40,824 nucleotides of DNA from CAZKEG01 sp964601575 (GTDB taxonomy: Bacteria > Desulfobacterota > Thermodesulfobacteria > Thermodesulfobacteriales > Thermodesulfatatoraceae): assembly GCA_964601575.1 (NCBI GenBank), contig CAZROA010000054.1:1-40824 (forward strand), in the 5' to 3' direction. This document shows positions 1 through 8,496 of the stretch, piece by piece. The notes beneath the pieces are model-generated. The model had not been told where the DNA came from and ran no database searches. It saw only the letters and a program-made list of their open reading frames with translations. The stretch's first letter is position 1, and each line of letters opens with the position of its first letter. Position numbers and translations under genes: made by a program.

Positions 1-25
1 AGATTGTTGAGCAACGCAAAGAAGA

Positions 26-926
26 GTTCTCAGCCTAACTAAAAGGAATGGAAAGGCACGCCGTCACGCATGGCAGCGCGTACTTTGTCGCGTTCTCAGC
101 CTAACTAAAAGGAATGGAAACTGATGAGGCTATTTTGAAGACCTTGGCCGTTCTTCAAGTTCTCAGCCTAACTAAAAGGAATGGAAATGAGAATATTTTG
201 GAGAGGGTTTCTTGTAAGCTCATTTGTTCTCAGCCTAACTAAAAGGAATGGAAATCGATCTTCAGCTTGCAGGCCTTGATGCATTTTTCTCGTTCTCAGC
301 CTAACTAAAAGGAATGGAAACAAGCTTCTCTTACGTTTTTCCAGATCCGGTTCAGCTGATTCTCAGCCTAACTAAAAGGAATGGAAACTAGTTTTCGCAA
401 TAGTATTTTGCATAATAGTAAACAAAGTTCTCAGCCTAACTAAAAGGAATGGAAATTTCCGTAATAGCCAAGATGGCGCTCCCCTTTTCGGGCGTGTTCT
501 CAGCCTAACTAAAAGTAATGGAAACGAGATACTTTTAACTTTGTTCTGTAGGTCCCTTATGGTTCTCAGCCTAACTAAAAGGAATGGAAACTAGCTAGAA
601 CCCCTTAAAAAGGGCTTAATAGACCGCGGTTCTCAGCCTAACTAAAAGTAATGGAAACTATGCTTCTATTCTCACATTGACTACATTTCCGCTAAGTTCT
701 CAGCCTAACTAAAAGGAATGGAAACGAGCCAGAAGGCACCAATCCTGTTTTTTTCGCAAACCGTTCTCAGTCTAACTAAAAGGAATGGAAACTAGATCCT
801 TCCTTCTTCGTATGCCCAACACTTCCACCTGTTCTCAGCCTACCTAAAAGGAATGGAAACATGGGACAATTTTCGATGTTCCTGCAGGTGAGACATAGTT
901 CTCAGCCTAATTAAAAGGGGTGGGAA
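26..926 (+). CRISPR. CRISPR array, trailer end (14 repeats, 13 complete spacers)
   Basis: A 29-nt repeat beginning GTTCTCAGCC and ending AATGGAAA recurs with starts at 26, 92, 159, 226, 292, 359, 427, 496, 562, 629, 696, 763, 831 and 898. Spacers are 37-40 nt and all different. The base after the repeat is C in 9 of 13 cases, so the unit may be 30 nt. Repeat 6 differs at its first base, repeats 8 and 10 share G21T, repeat 12 has C9T, repeat 13 has A13C, and the last repeat carries four substitutions. A degenerate terminal repeat on the right, and a GAAA-type 3' end as in many type I-B/III repeats, put the leader to the left, outside the window. Bases 1-25 are the end of a further spacer. No cas gene is present, so the subtype cannot be assigned. 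Confidence 0.97.
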
Positions 927-1014
927 TCACGATGAAAGGAGATTCAGCCTCTAAGGGTGGTTTTTTACTGGCTAGATTGTCAAACGGAAAAATTACAAGA
1001 GAAAAGATGAACTA

Positions 1015-1056
1015 AGGAGTGCCCACCCAATTGTATAAATGAGGGTGGACACTCCT
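1015..1056 (-). terminator. Rho-independent-like terminator of the DUF4412-like gene
   Basis: Two 14-bp arms (1015-1028 and 1043-1056) are complementary apart from one position, which becomes a U-G wobble in minus-strand RNA. The loop is 14 nt. The hairpin begins 8 bp past the stop of the minus-strand gene at 1064, and the minus strand then reads into a T-rich stretch (RNA of 1010-980). The remaining sequence between the CRISPR array and this hairpin (927-1014) shows nothing else I can recognise. Confidence 0.7.
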
Positions 1057-1063
1057 ATCTCTT

Positions 1064-1855
1064 TTAAAATGGTTTGCCCATCATGGGACCTGCCTGATAA
1101 TTAACCTTCCTGAACCCAGCCGGGACTTGAAAGTAGGAACGCGGAATTTTCTTCTTTTCCGCCTTGATGAGCTGGATAACCTCTCCCCCTTCTAGGTCCA
1201 CAATCTTTATTGGGAAACCGAACACTCCCTCTTCCTTAAGGATGACTCCACTCTGCCCCTGGCCTTTCTGATAGGCAGGCATCTCTTGTCCTTCAGGGGC
1301 CATGGCCTTGAACATTTTTTCAAGCTTCTTGTAATTACAGGCCCCCATTATGTCTCGGGCTAGGGCTTCAGAGACCCAGAGCTCGGCCACTGGACGTCCA
1401 TCTTGAAGTTCCAAGATCTTACGGGCCTTGTACCCAGCAATCCGCGCCTTTTCTCCGGTGGATTTGTAGGTGACCTTGGGCTCCGGCGGCGGGGTTTCCT
1501 CTTCGGGCTCGCTCTTGCCGAAGAGTTTCCCCAGGCCCTTAAACTTTTTGCTCAGGGCCTCCATAGAACTTTGCATCTGTTCCATCTGCTTCTGCATGGC
1601 CTCCATTTGCCTGCGGACGTCTTCAGGCGTAGTTACAGTATATTGACGTTCTTTGACCATAATGGTGTAGATTACCTGCTTATTGGCATCCATAATGGTG
1701 TAAAACTCGTCGGTACCCGTGCGGAAGAGACCATCTTCACAGGCCCAGTGCATGGTATCACCCGAAGAATTCTTTTGGATCATGAGCATTCCAGACCAAG
1801 AAAGGCTCGTCCACCAGAAACCTACCACCAAGATTAACGCCAGAATCTTCTTCAT
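1064..1855 (-). CDS. secreted DUF4412-like protein
   Basis: 263 aa. The N-terminus MKKILALILVVGFWW is a signal peptide, so the protein should be exported to the periplasm or beyond. A beta-rich segment (about 22-75, with paired 'FYTIMD' and 'VIYTIM' strands) is followed by a Met/Gln/Glu-rich coiled coil (about 80-112), a short acidic proline-rich linker (about 115-127), and a second beta/alpha domain containing 'ARIAGYKARKI'. This order resembles DUF4412-type exported proteins, in which a peptide reports metal or redox state of unknown meaning; the assignment is from motif feel only. The start is well supported by GAGGAGGT at 1861-1868. It lies 182 bp downstream of the giant VWA gene on the same strand and could be read with it. 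Its own strong terminator follows. Function unknown. Confidence 0.75.
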   Translation of the reverse strand: MKKILALILVVGFWWTSLSWSGMLMIQKNSSGDTMHWACEDGLFRTGTDEFYTIMDANKQVIYTIMVKERQYTVTTPEDVRRQMEAMQKQMEQMQSSMEALSKKFKGLGKLFGKSEPEEETPPPEPKVTYKSTGEKARIAGYKARKILELQDGRPVAELWVSEALARDIMGACNYKKLEKMFKAMAPEGQEMPAYQKGQGQSGVILKEEGVFGFPIKIVDLEGGEVIQLIKAEKKKIPRSYFQVPAGFRKVNYQAGPMMGKPF

Positions 1856-2037
1856 AATTTACCTCCTCAATGAGTTTTTATATCGCCAAAAACCTTGATC
1901 TTAAGAAAACGGTTTGAACATGAAATAGAGCTTTATAATGTAAATTTCGGCCCTTCTCCAGTCCCATTTAAGGCGATGATTCACAAGAATAATCATCTGT
2001 TTAGAAAGAATAACGTTGATTAAAGGCAACGGTAAAC

Positions 2038-5000
2038 TTAACGAAAGTACCAGTCCACTCCATCCTTGAAGCCGTTGGTAAAGCCAAGATATTTTTCCTT
2101 AATCTTCTCCTTTAAGTCTTCTAGATCCTTCTCCTCCAGGAGATCCTTCACGTCCTCAGCACCCCAGCCCCTTTGTGCAGTATCTTCCTCGATCTGTTTT
2201 TGGAGTTCCTCGGCACTGAAGCCCCCATAACGAAAACCCTCAAGACCCAAGGCGCCGAGGAGATCCCCAGAAAGGGCCTGGGCAGCCTTTTCGGCCTCTG
2301 GCCCGAGGGTGTCTTTTGGGTTGGTCACTGCTGTTAGATAACCTGCAAGCTGACGAGCAAAGGCATGGGCTTGGGTCTTGATCTCTTTCCAGTCGGTAAG
2401 GACCAGGGAAAACGCCGCTGTAGACCAGACCGAAGTCTCCACCCCCAACCAAAAGCCCACCAGGTAGTCTGCGATCACGGCCACGTCCTCGGTAAAGATG
2501 GTCTCCGTGACTCCACGTTCTCCAGTGTCAAGGTAAGAATAAAGCCGGTAAGTGTGAGGGTCGATCTCAAGCCAGGCCGTCCGTGCTCTGCCTTTAACCA
2601 CAAGGGGACGGCTTGGGAAGAGGAGGCATCTCCCGCAATCGGCCAGGTGCTCCGTAAGCCAGGCAGGGTAGCCTTGGTGTTTCAAGATCTCGGCAAACTC
2701 ATCCACCTCATCCGCCCCGATGAAAAGGATCGGCGTACCCTTCGGTAAGAGCCGCCAGAGAGTAAAGGTATCTATTCCCTTGGGTACAACCCCTCCCTCT
2801 AGCGCGGTGTAGTAGAGGCCCGCCATGATATTGAAGGCGTATGCCGCCTTCTCTTCACTGGTCCAAACCTTAGGATAGGCGTTCACCAGATCGAGAGAAA
2901 CCAAAGGGCGGTCTCCTGCCTTGGGCCTTCGAAAAGTCACTACCAGAATACGCGGATCCTTAAGCCTTACTAAGGTGAGGCCAAGCTTTTGAGCCATCTT
3001 ACGTTCATAGGCCGTCTGGGCCCCCACAAACCGAGCAATGATGCCCCGGCCAAGCCACCTTAAAGAAGAGATAACGTCAGGGTTTTTGGCCTCCTCATGG
3101 ACCTTCTTCCAGGCTGTGTCTACCGGAACAAGAGAGGCCTCAGGCAGATCCGGAACATTTACCCCCATCACGAAGAAGAAGTCCGTGAGCCGTGCCCTGC
3201 CCCGAAGCTCTCGCACGGTCTCATAGGTCTCCTCTGGCGTGTAAAACTTGAGTCGCATCCGCACCGGAAAATACTTCGCCAAGGGCAGAGACTCCTCACC
3301 CACTCGGCGGCCCTCCGGGGTGTCGAGCACGGCCTTGATCACCCTACCCTTTTCCCGATCCACTGCTTCCACAAAACCTAGGTCTAAGGCATCGAGGCTG
3401 GCTTGGGCAAGAGGAATGCTCTCCGAAAGCAGGACAATCCTCTCAAGGCTCTCTTCCTCTTCTCCAGCAAGGGCGCCAGTGATCTCTGCCGCCACCTGAC
3501 TCTGCGCTCCTCCTAGAGGTTTGGCCTCTACGATCACTTCTAGGCTTACTTTAGGAGGTGAAACATCGGCTTCGTCTTGAGACTTGATCAGTCCAGAGAG
3601 TTCCCTAGCCTCACGGAAAAAGGGAAAGATCAGGAGGTGGTGTTTGCCCTGCTCGTCATCGTAGGCCAAGGCCGGAAGTTCATAGAGGTCTGTGGGAAGG
3701 GCTCCATAGAACTTTTTGACCGCCTCCTTCCCCTGGTCGGTAAGAGCCACCACCAAACGTCTAGTCTCCAAGCCCTGACGGCTCAGGACCACCTCGGCCA
3801 AACGGGCCCATTCGTTTTCTGTACCCCAGTTCTGGGTAAAGACCGCTTCCGGGGCGTAGGCCACTTGCCAGGCTCGCCAATTTGAAGGAATAAGGCGCAC
3901 TCCCTTAAGGGCCTCCTTGAGGGTCTTAAGATCCTTGATCTCCTCCCAACGCTTTCCACCAGAGACCAAGAGAGAGGGCGGTGGGACCGGTATCCCCGCA
4001 GGTGGAGTGCCTTCAAGCGTCGTGGCTGCCGTGCACATACTTCCCGGTTTCACAAAGCCCCGCGCCTGTCTGGCCTTAGTAAGCCTAGCCAGCACCCTTT
4101 GTACTTCCTGCTCAAAGGTGTCTTCTCTTTCATAAGGCGTAGCCCTGGTCAGCCAATCCTGGTAAGGAAAGGGCTTAGGGTTTGGAAGGGGAAGATTAAG
4201 GTCCTTGAAGACCGAAGAGACCAAGACAAAGTCCTTTGGCGTGGTCTCCTCCGGAAGATCAAAGAAGACAAAGCCCCGCCGGGTCTCCCCATTTAAGATC
4301 AAGGTCTCATAATCAAAGGCCGTAAGGTATTCCCCAAAAAGGGTGGGGTAAAGATCCCCCACCTGAGGACCGTTGAGATTGAAGGCAAAGTTCGAAAGCC
4401 CTTTACCGCCTGTTTGATCCTGTCTCAAGGAGAGATATTTCTCCTTGAGGCGAGCCTTGGCCTCCTCGGTAAAGGAGAGTCCTAGGAAGTTCGCCACTGC
4501 CGTGGCATGGTCGTCCCGGAGGTCGCGTACCGTGAGATCGAGGACTAGACGTTTGTCCTCCTCTAGCCAATAAACACCATTTATAAAAAGTTCCGCTCCT
4601 TTGCCCTTGGCCGAAGCCAACGCGGCTGAGAAATCCTTTTTAAGGCCCTTTCCCAGAGGCACTGCCACTGGCCCACCCTTTACATCTATGAGGAGTTTGG
4701 CCGGGGCCTTGGCCAGGGCCTTCGGGATCTCAAAGACCAAGCGCAAACGATTGAAGGAACCTGGGGTCACCAAACGGGGTTCATAGAAGCCTAGAGGTAC
4801 CCGAGCAGTCACCGGGTGAAGCCTAAAGAGAAAGTCCCCCTGAGGGGTCTCAAGGGCGAGATAGAAGCGTTCGGCAGGCCTGATGGCCAGATGGGCCTGG
4901 ATCTTGGAGGTAAGCGTGGCTTCGATCACCCGAAAGACATTGCCCTCTTCAGCCGAAACCTCATAGAGTTTCTCTGCGTCACGGAAGCCCTCCAGCGTGA

Positions 5001-8000
5001 GGCTGAAGGTATCGGAAAGCTTGGCCGGAGCCTTGGTGGGAAGTTTGGTGATCTCCTCACGCTTTACCTTAAGCACTCCGCTTATGGGAAGGTCAAGGTG
5101 TCCGTAGGCTACGTCATAAAGGTGAAGGGCGCTCTGAGCCATGAACTCGTCTGGGACCAGAAAAATGATGGTTCCAGTCACCGGATGCCCCGGACGCACA
5201 TAGATCTCGTTCTCCCCAGGAAGAATAAGCGGGGTCTCGGCGAGATAAGTGGCTTCAGAGACCGGAAAACTGGTCTCGTTGTTCCAGGAAAGGAAGAAAT
5301 GCAGCCTCGCATCTGGAATAAGGTAGTCTGGAATTTTTTTAACTACGCGGGCGTTTTGCTGCCCGGCTCCAGAGACCCAGGCCGCAGGATGAGCCGAGCC
5401 GTTGGGATATACCACCACTTCCTGCGGCGGGAGGATGTTCTCAAGGGTCATGGTGAGGGCCAAAAAACGCCGCCCACTTGGGGCATCGATACCGCGGAGG
5501 CGAGAGAGAAAGATGGCCTCTTTTAAAGTAAGGCGCACGGCCTTGTTCTCTGCGGAGACATGCAGCGGAATGCGCTTCAAGACCCGCACTTCGCGCCCCA
5601 CGGCATCCTCTCCAGTCACCAGGCGGGCAAGCTCACCGCCGTAGGGTTTAAGGGCTTCACCCTTTCGCCAAACAAGGGCCTCAGGATTTTTGGTCTCTTC
5701 CTGGGATTCTGGGAGCGGGGCCTTGGAGATCACCGCGGCAGAGTAGAGGCTCGTGCGCCCGAAACGATCCGTATGCTTGAAGACCACTCGCAGAAGATGC
5801 CCCTCTCCCTCTACCGGGCCAGCCAAATCCTTCCCTAGGGCGGAAAGGGCCTCGGCCAAGGCCTCGGGCTGCGGGGCAATCACAAAACGGCCTCCGGAGA
5901 GCTTGGCCGCCTGGGCAAAGACCCCTCCCTCGTCTTGATCAACCATGCCCACCCAAAGGCTCTTCACCCCGTCGTCCTTGAGTTTTTGAAGGAGGATTTC
6001 AAACTTTTCTTGATCTCTGTCATCTACTTTCAAGGCCTCGTCTGTGAGATAAAGGAGATAACGACGGGTAGAAGGCACGGCATGGAGAAAACGATAGGCC
6101 TCCTCCACCGAGGCCAAAATGTTCGTACCCGAAAGGGGTTTCATCTCCGAGAGCCCCCGAAGCACAGCAAGCTTGTCGTCGGTCAAGACCTGCTTCACGT
6201 AGACCTCAGTGCTGAAGGTAAAAAGCTGGAGCAAGAAACCCTCAGGAAGCCCCTTCACAAAGTCGTGGAGTACCTGACGTACCCGTTCAAGACGTTTCTC
6301 CATGGAGCCACTATTGTCCACCACCAGGGCCAGGACGGGTTTCTCGCCGGGACCAGCCTTTTGCGGCCTTTCATAATAGACCCGCCATTGATGGCCGAAG
6401 TTTTGCCGGATGCGCGCAAAGACCTTCTTAAGGGCCTGGTGGTCTTCTGCCGGGTAATATTCGCCCCCGGTCAAGGCTGCCAGACGCGAAAGCGTAGCTA
6501 CATCCGGGCTCTTGCCAAAGCCAATGGTAAAGATGGGCACCCCGGCTTCTCGAGCAGCCTCAAAGACCTCTTTGGCCGAGGCCTTGCTGCCCGGACCGGT
6601 GTCGTTGTAGTTAGCATCCTTGCCATCAGTAAAAAGAATGAGTGTAGGGCGATTGGCCTGTTTGAGTTGGGCCAACCCCATCAAGACGGCGTCGTAAAGG
6701 GCCGTGGCCCCGTTGGCCCGCACCTTGGATAAGGCAGGGAGGACCTTTGCCGGTGGTCCGCTGGCTAGGCATTTCGGTCGGGTATCAAAGTCGATGAGGG
6801 TGACCCGGCTCTCTTTAGGAAGCCCCTGGATGAAATTGGCCGTGGCCTTAAGGGCCGCCTTCATGGAGTATTTCATGGACCCCGAAGAATCTAGAAGGAC
6901 CACCACTTCAGGCGGGGTCTTGAGCCGCTCCACTTTGGTGACCTTGCCCGCTATACCGGCCTCAAGGACCGTAAGGTCCTTGACCCTAGGCTCCAAAGCG
7001 CTTTCCCGGGAAAGGTTTAAAAGGGCAAAATCTACATGACCGTGAGTCCCCTCAGTACCATGGCCTATGATCTCCAGCCTTACGGAACCATCTTCCTCAA
7101 AGAGGCGCGAGACCGAGGCCGGCCATTCCACCTCGGTGAGGTAACCAGGAAAGACTGGAATCAGGCGGGCCTCAAGTTGGGCAAGCTTTTCCCCTTGAAG
7201 GGGATCGACCATCAGACGCCAATAACCAGGTGGTAGCCAAAAGACGGCGTTACCCTGGGGCGTTAGGTCTCCGGTATAGTTTTCCTCGGTAAAGTCTGGG
7301 TGCGAAAAGTAAACGTCTCCTTCGGGCTGAGCCTTGGCCCGACCATAGGGGACATTTTTGAGAAGAATGCCTCCGAGGCGCCCTCCTTGGGGAAGGGGCA
7401 CAAGATGGCCCTCTTCAAGTACTCGAATAGTGATCTGATAAGGAGCGGAGTTTCCGTAATCCCTTACCGCCCAAAGTTGCAGGCCAGCTACCGGGGGCAA
7501 ATCATACAAGAGATGCCGTCTTCCTTCTGTGCTTGAACACTGGCGAGAGTAATTAAATTTTTCCTTGAGTTTTCCGTGACGAAATTCTCCTGAGGACTCA
7601 AGATAAATCTCTGTCTCTTCCGGGATCTCGACCAAAAAGCTCAAATATCGATCCCGAGGATATTCTAGGTAAAAGTAGAATTTCTCACCATCTTTTGGAA
7701 GGGTAATGGTGAGGCTTTCACCGGGATGCACCACCCGCTGCCTCACGAGGACCAGGGCCGGATTCGTTTGCTGAAAACGCAGCCATAAGTAACCATCAGG
7801 GAGGGCCTTACGGGCCTCCACGGTGTACTCAGAGACGGTAAGTTCTTCAAAGCCTAAGGAGGAAAGGTGTTTGCGAAAGTCCTCTGGGGTAAGATTTTGG
7901 TTTTGGGACGCGCACTGCCAAAGCTCCCCGTAGACCTTTTCCCCAGCAAACTCGTAGTAATCAAGCTGGTACGACACTTCTCCCTGACAGAGCCCTAGGG

Positions 8001-8091
8001 CCTGCCATTTCTCCAGCAGCGGAGGCTCTTCGGCCAAGACCTGAAAGGGACAAAACAAGACCGCCAACACCACAAAGAGCCATCTCTTCAT
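2038..8091 (-). CDS. giant secreted protein with two VWA domains
   Basis: 2017 aa. A signal peptide (residues 1-20, cleavage near VLA-EE) is followed by about 370 residues of beta-rich sequence and then two consecutive von Willebrand factor A domains. VWA1 (about 394-565) has an intact metal site: DSSGS at 401-405, T463 and D489 in FTDG. VWA2 (about 586-750) has DNSGS at 592-596, T656 and D684. About 1260 residues of mixed sequence follow that I do not recognise, including a CxxC pair (DCGRC) around residue 1830 and an acidic, helical C-terminus. No transmembrane anchor or sorting signal is visible, so it is probably periplasmic or surface-associated through partners. VWA domains usually bind protein ligands through Mg2+; adhesion, or assembly of a surface complex, is inference. 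AGGAG lies just upstream of the ATG. The next gene (DUF4412-like) follows on the same strand. Confidence 0.85.
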   Translation of the reverse strand: MKRWLFVVLAVLFCPFQVLAEEPPLLEKWQALGLCQGEVSYQLDYYEFAGEKVYGELWQCASQNQNLTPEDFRKHLSSLGFEELTVSEYTVEARKALPDGYLWLRFQQTNPALVLVRQRVVHPGESLTITLPKDGEKFYFYLEYPRDRYLSFLVEIPEETEIYLESSGEFRHGKLKEKFNYSRQCSSTEGRRHLLYDLPPVAGLQLWAVRDYGNSAPYQITIRVLEEGHLVPLPQGGRLGGILLKNVPYGRAKAQPEGDVYFSHPDFTEENYTGDLTPQGNAVFWLPPGYWRLMVDPLQGEKLAQLEARLIPVFPGYLTEVEWPASVSRLFEEDGSVRLEIIGHGTEGTHGHVDFALLNLSRESALEPRVKDLTVLEAGIAGKVTKVERLKTPPEVVVLLDSSGSMKYSMKAALKATANFIQGLPKESRVTLIDFDTRPKCLASGPPAKVLPALSKVRANGATALYDAVLMGLAQLKQANRPTLILFTDGKDANYNDTGPGSKASAKEVFEAAREAGVPIFTIGFGKSPDVATLSRLAALTGGEYYPAEDHQALKKVFARIRQNFGHQWRVYYERPQKAGPGEKPVLALVVDNSGSMEKRLERVRQVLHDFVKGLPEGFLLQLFTFSTEVYVKQVLTDDKLAVLRGLSEMKPLSGTNILASVEEAYRFLHAVPSTRRYLLYLTDEALKVDDRDQEKFEILLQKLKDDGVKSLWVGMVDQDEGGVFAQAAKLSGGRFVIAPQPEALAEALSALGKDLAGPVEGEGHLLRVVFKHTDRFGRTSLYSAAVISKAPLPESQEETKNPEALVWRKGEALKPYGGELARLVTGEDAVGREVRVLKRIPLHVSAENKAVRLTLKEAIFLSRLRGIDAPSGRRFLALTMTLENILPPQEVVVYPNGSAHPAAWVSGAGQQNARVVKKIPDYLIPDARLHFFLSWNNETSFPVSEATYLAETPLILPGENEIYVRPGHPVTGTIIFLVPDEFMAQSALHLYDVAYGHLDLPISGVLKVKREEITKLPTKAPAKLSDTFSLTLEGFRDAEKLYEVSAEEGNVFRVIEATLTSKIQAHLAIRPAERFYLALETPQGDFLFRLHPVTARVPLGFYEPRLVTPGSFNRLRLVFEIPKALAKAPAKLLIDVKGGPVAVPLGKGLKKDFSAALASAKGKGAELFINGVYWLEEDKRLVLDLTVRDLRDDHATAVANFLGLSFTEEAKARLKEKYLSLRQDQTGGKGLSNFAFNLNGPQVGDLYPTLFGEYLTAFDYETLILNGETRRGFVFFDLPEETTPKDFVLVSSVFKDLNLPLPNPKPFPYQDWLTRATPYEREDTFEQEVQRVLARLTKARQARGFVKPGSMCTAATTLEGTPPAGIPVPPPSLLVSGGKRWEEIKDLKTLKEALKGVRLIPSNWRAWQVAYAPEAVFTQNWGTENEWARLAEVVLSRQGLETRRLVVALTDQGKEAVKKFYGALPTDLYELPALAYDDEQGKHHLLIFPFFREARELSGLIKSQDEADVSPPKVSLEVIVEAKPLGGAQSQVAAEITGALAGEEEESLERIVLLSESIPLAQASLDALDLGFVEAVDREKGRVIKAVLDTPEGRRVGEESLPLAKYFPVRMRLKFYTPEETYETVRELRGRARLTDFFFVMGVNVPDLPEASLVPVDTAWKKVHEEAKNPDVISSLRWLGRGIIARFVGAQTAYERKMAQKLGLTLVRLKDPRILVVTFRRPKAGDRPLVSLDLVNAYPKVWTSEEKAAYAFNIMAGLYYTALEGGVVPKGIDTFTLWRLLPKGTPILFIGADEVDEFAEILKHQGYPAWLTEHLADCGRCLLFPSRPLVVKGRARTAWLEIDPHTYRLYSYLDTGERGVTETIFTEDVAVIADYLVGFWLGVETSVWSTAAFSLVLTDWKEIKTQAHAFARQLAGYLTAVTNPKDTLGPEAEKAAQALSGDLLGALGLEGFRYGGFSAEELQKQIEEDTAQRGWGAEDVKDLLEEKDLEDLKEKIKEKYLGFTNGFKDGVDWYFR

Positions 8092-8117
8092 AGATCGCTC
8101 CTTTGTTGTAGAAGGGA

Positions 8118-8150
8118 TATTCTTCCCTGCTATTCGGCAAGGGAAGAATA
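8118..8150. other. stem-loop in the leader of the giant VWA gene
   Basis: Arms 8118-8130 and 8137-8150 pair over 13 bp with one bulged A and a 6-nt loop. The hairpin sits 27 bp upstream of the VWA start codon, between the terminator at 8226-8260 and the ribosome binding site. Read on the plus strand it is followed by AATTTTT and would look like an intrinsic terminator, but no plus-strand gene enters it. In the minus direction it would fold in the 5' UTR of the VWA mRNA and could act as an attenuator or stabiliser. The other bases of 8092-8225 are AT-rich and I see no convincing promoter. Confidence 0.55.
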
Positions 8151-8225
8151 ATTTTTAGAAAATCAAAAGTAAATGTTTTAGCGTGGAAATAACAAATTTG
8201 GGGGATGAAATATCGAATCTCTAAC

Positions 8226-8260
8226 AGAAAATAGGCGAGGCCAGGCCTCGCCTATTTTCT
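8226..8260 (-). terminator. terminator of the SARP-protease cassette
   Basis: A perfect 16-bp inverted repeat (8226-8241 and 8245-8260) with a 3-nt loop lies 17 bp past the stop of the last cassette gene. The lower stem is A/T (AGAAAAT...ATTTTCT), which gives a U-rich 3' side in minus-strand RNA. It closes the four-gene cassette and separates it from the VWA gene downstream. The A-rich other arm would let it work in both directions. Confidence 0.85.
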
Positions 8261-8277
8261 TTAAAGAGTGGCTAATC

Positions 8278-8496
8278 TTATAATGCTTCTATAGGTCCGG
8301 TCTCTTCTATCTCAAAGGGGATATCCTTCAGTTTTCGTCGGAGTTTCTCCACGAGATCCTGGCTGCGCTTGGCAACAAAGATCCTTACTCCTTTCTGGGG
8401 CTCGGCAGGGATTTCGTATCCCTCTATCAGCCCCCCTTCCAAAAGATCCTGAAGAATCATTTCTAATGCTTCTCTCATGTTTTTAACTGAATTCAA
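8278..8496 (-). CDS. 72-aa protein resembling the Nal1-like protease N-domain
   Basis: 72 aa from a TTG codon, or 66 aa from the ATG at 8478. It overlaps the end of the preceding gene by 14 bp if TTG is used, which suggests translational coupling; a GGGGT stretch precedes the TTG and nothing like a ribosome binding site precedes the ATG. It has no signal peptide or membrane segment. The predicted fold is an alpha-beta unit. Its second half lines up by eye with residues about 34-89 of the protease two genes upstream: GVRIFVAK against LCLHVYVEK, and LKDIPFEIEETGPIEA against VEGLPTDVIEVGVIEA. I infer a stand-alone copy of that domain, perhaps an inhibitor, adaptor or competitor of the protease. 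No database family is recognised. Confidence 0.65.
   Translation of the reverse strand: MNSVKNMREALEMILQDLLEGGLIEGYEIPAEPQKGVRIFVAKRSQDLVEKLRRKLKDIPFEIEETGPIEAL

Noticed and set aside
591..628. Terminator-like hairpin (CCCTT...AAGGG) inside the CRISPR array
   Set aside because: It lies entirely inside a spacer and has no T-run; most likely part of the captured foreign sequence.
1975..1997. 7-bp inverted repeat GATGATT/AATCATC after the VWA gene as a terminator
   Set aside because: Short AT-rich stem without a T-run in the minus-strand direction; too weak to call.
4816..6732. Several long plus-strand open frames inside the giant VWA gene
   Set aside because: They are antisense to a protein with intact domains, lack starts with ribosome binding sites, and have low-complexity shadow composition.
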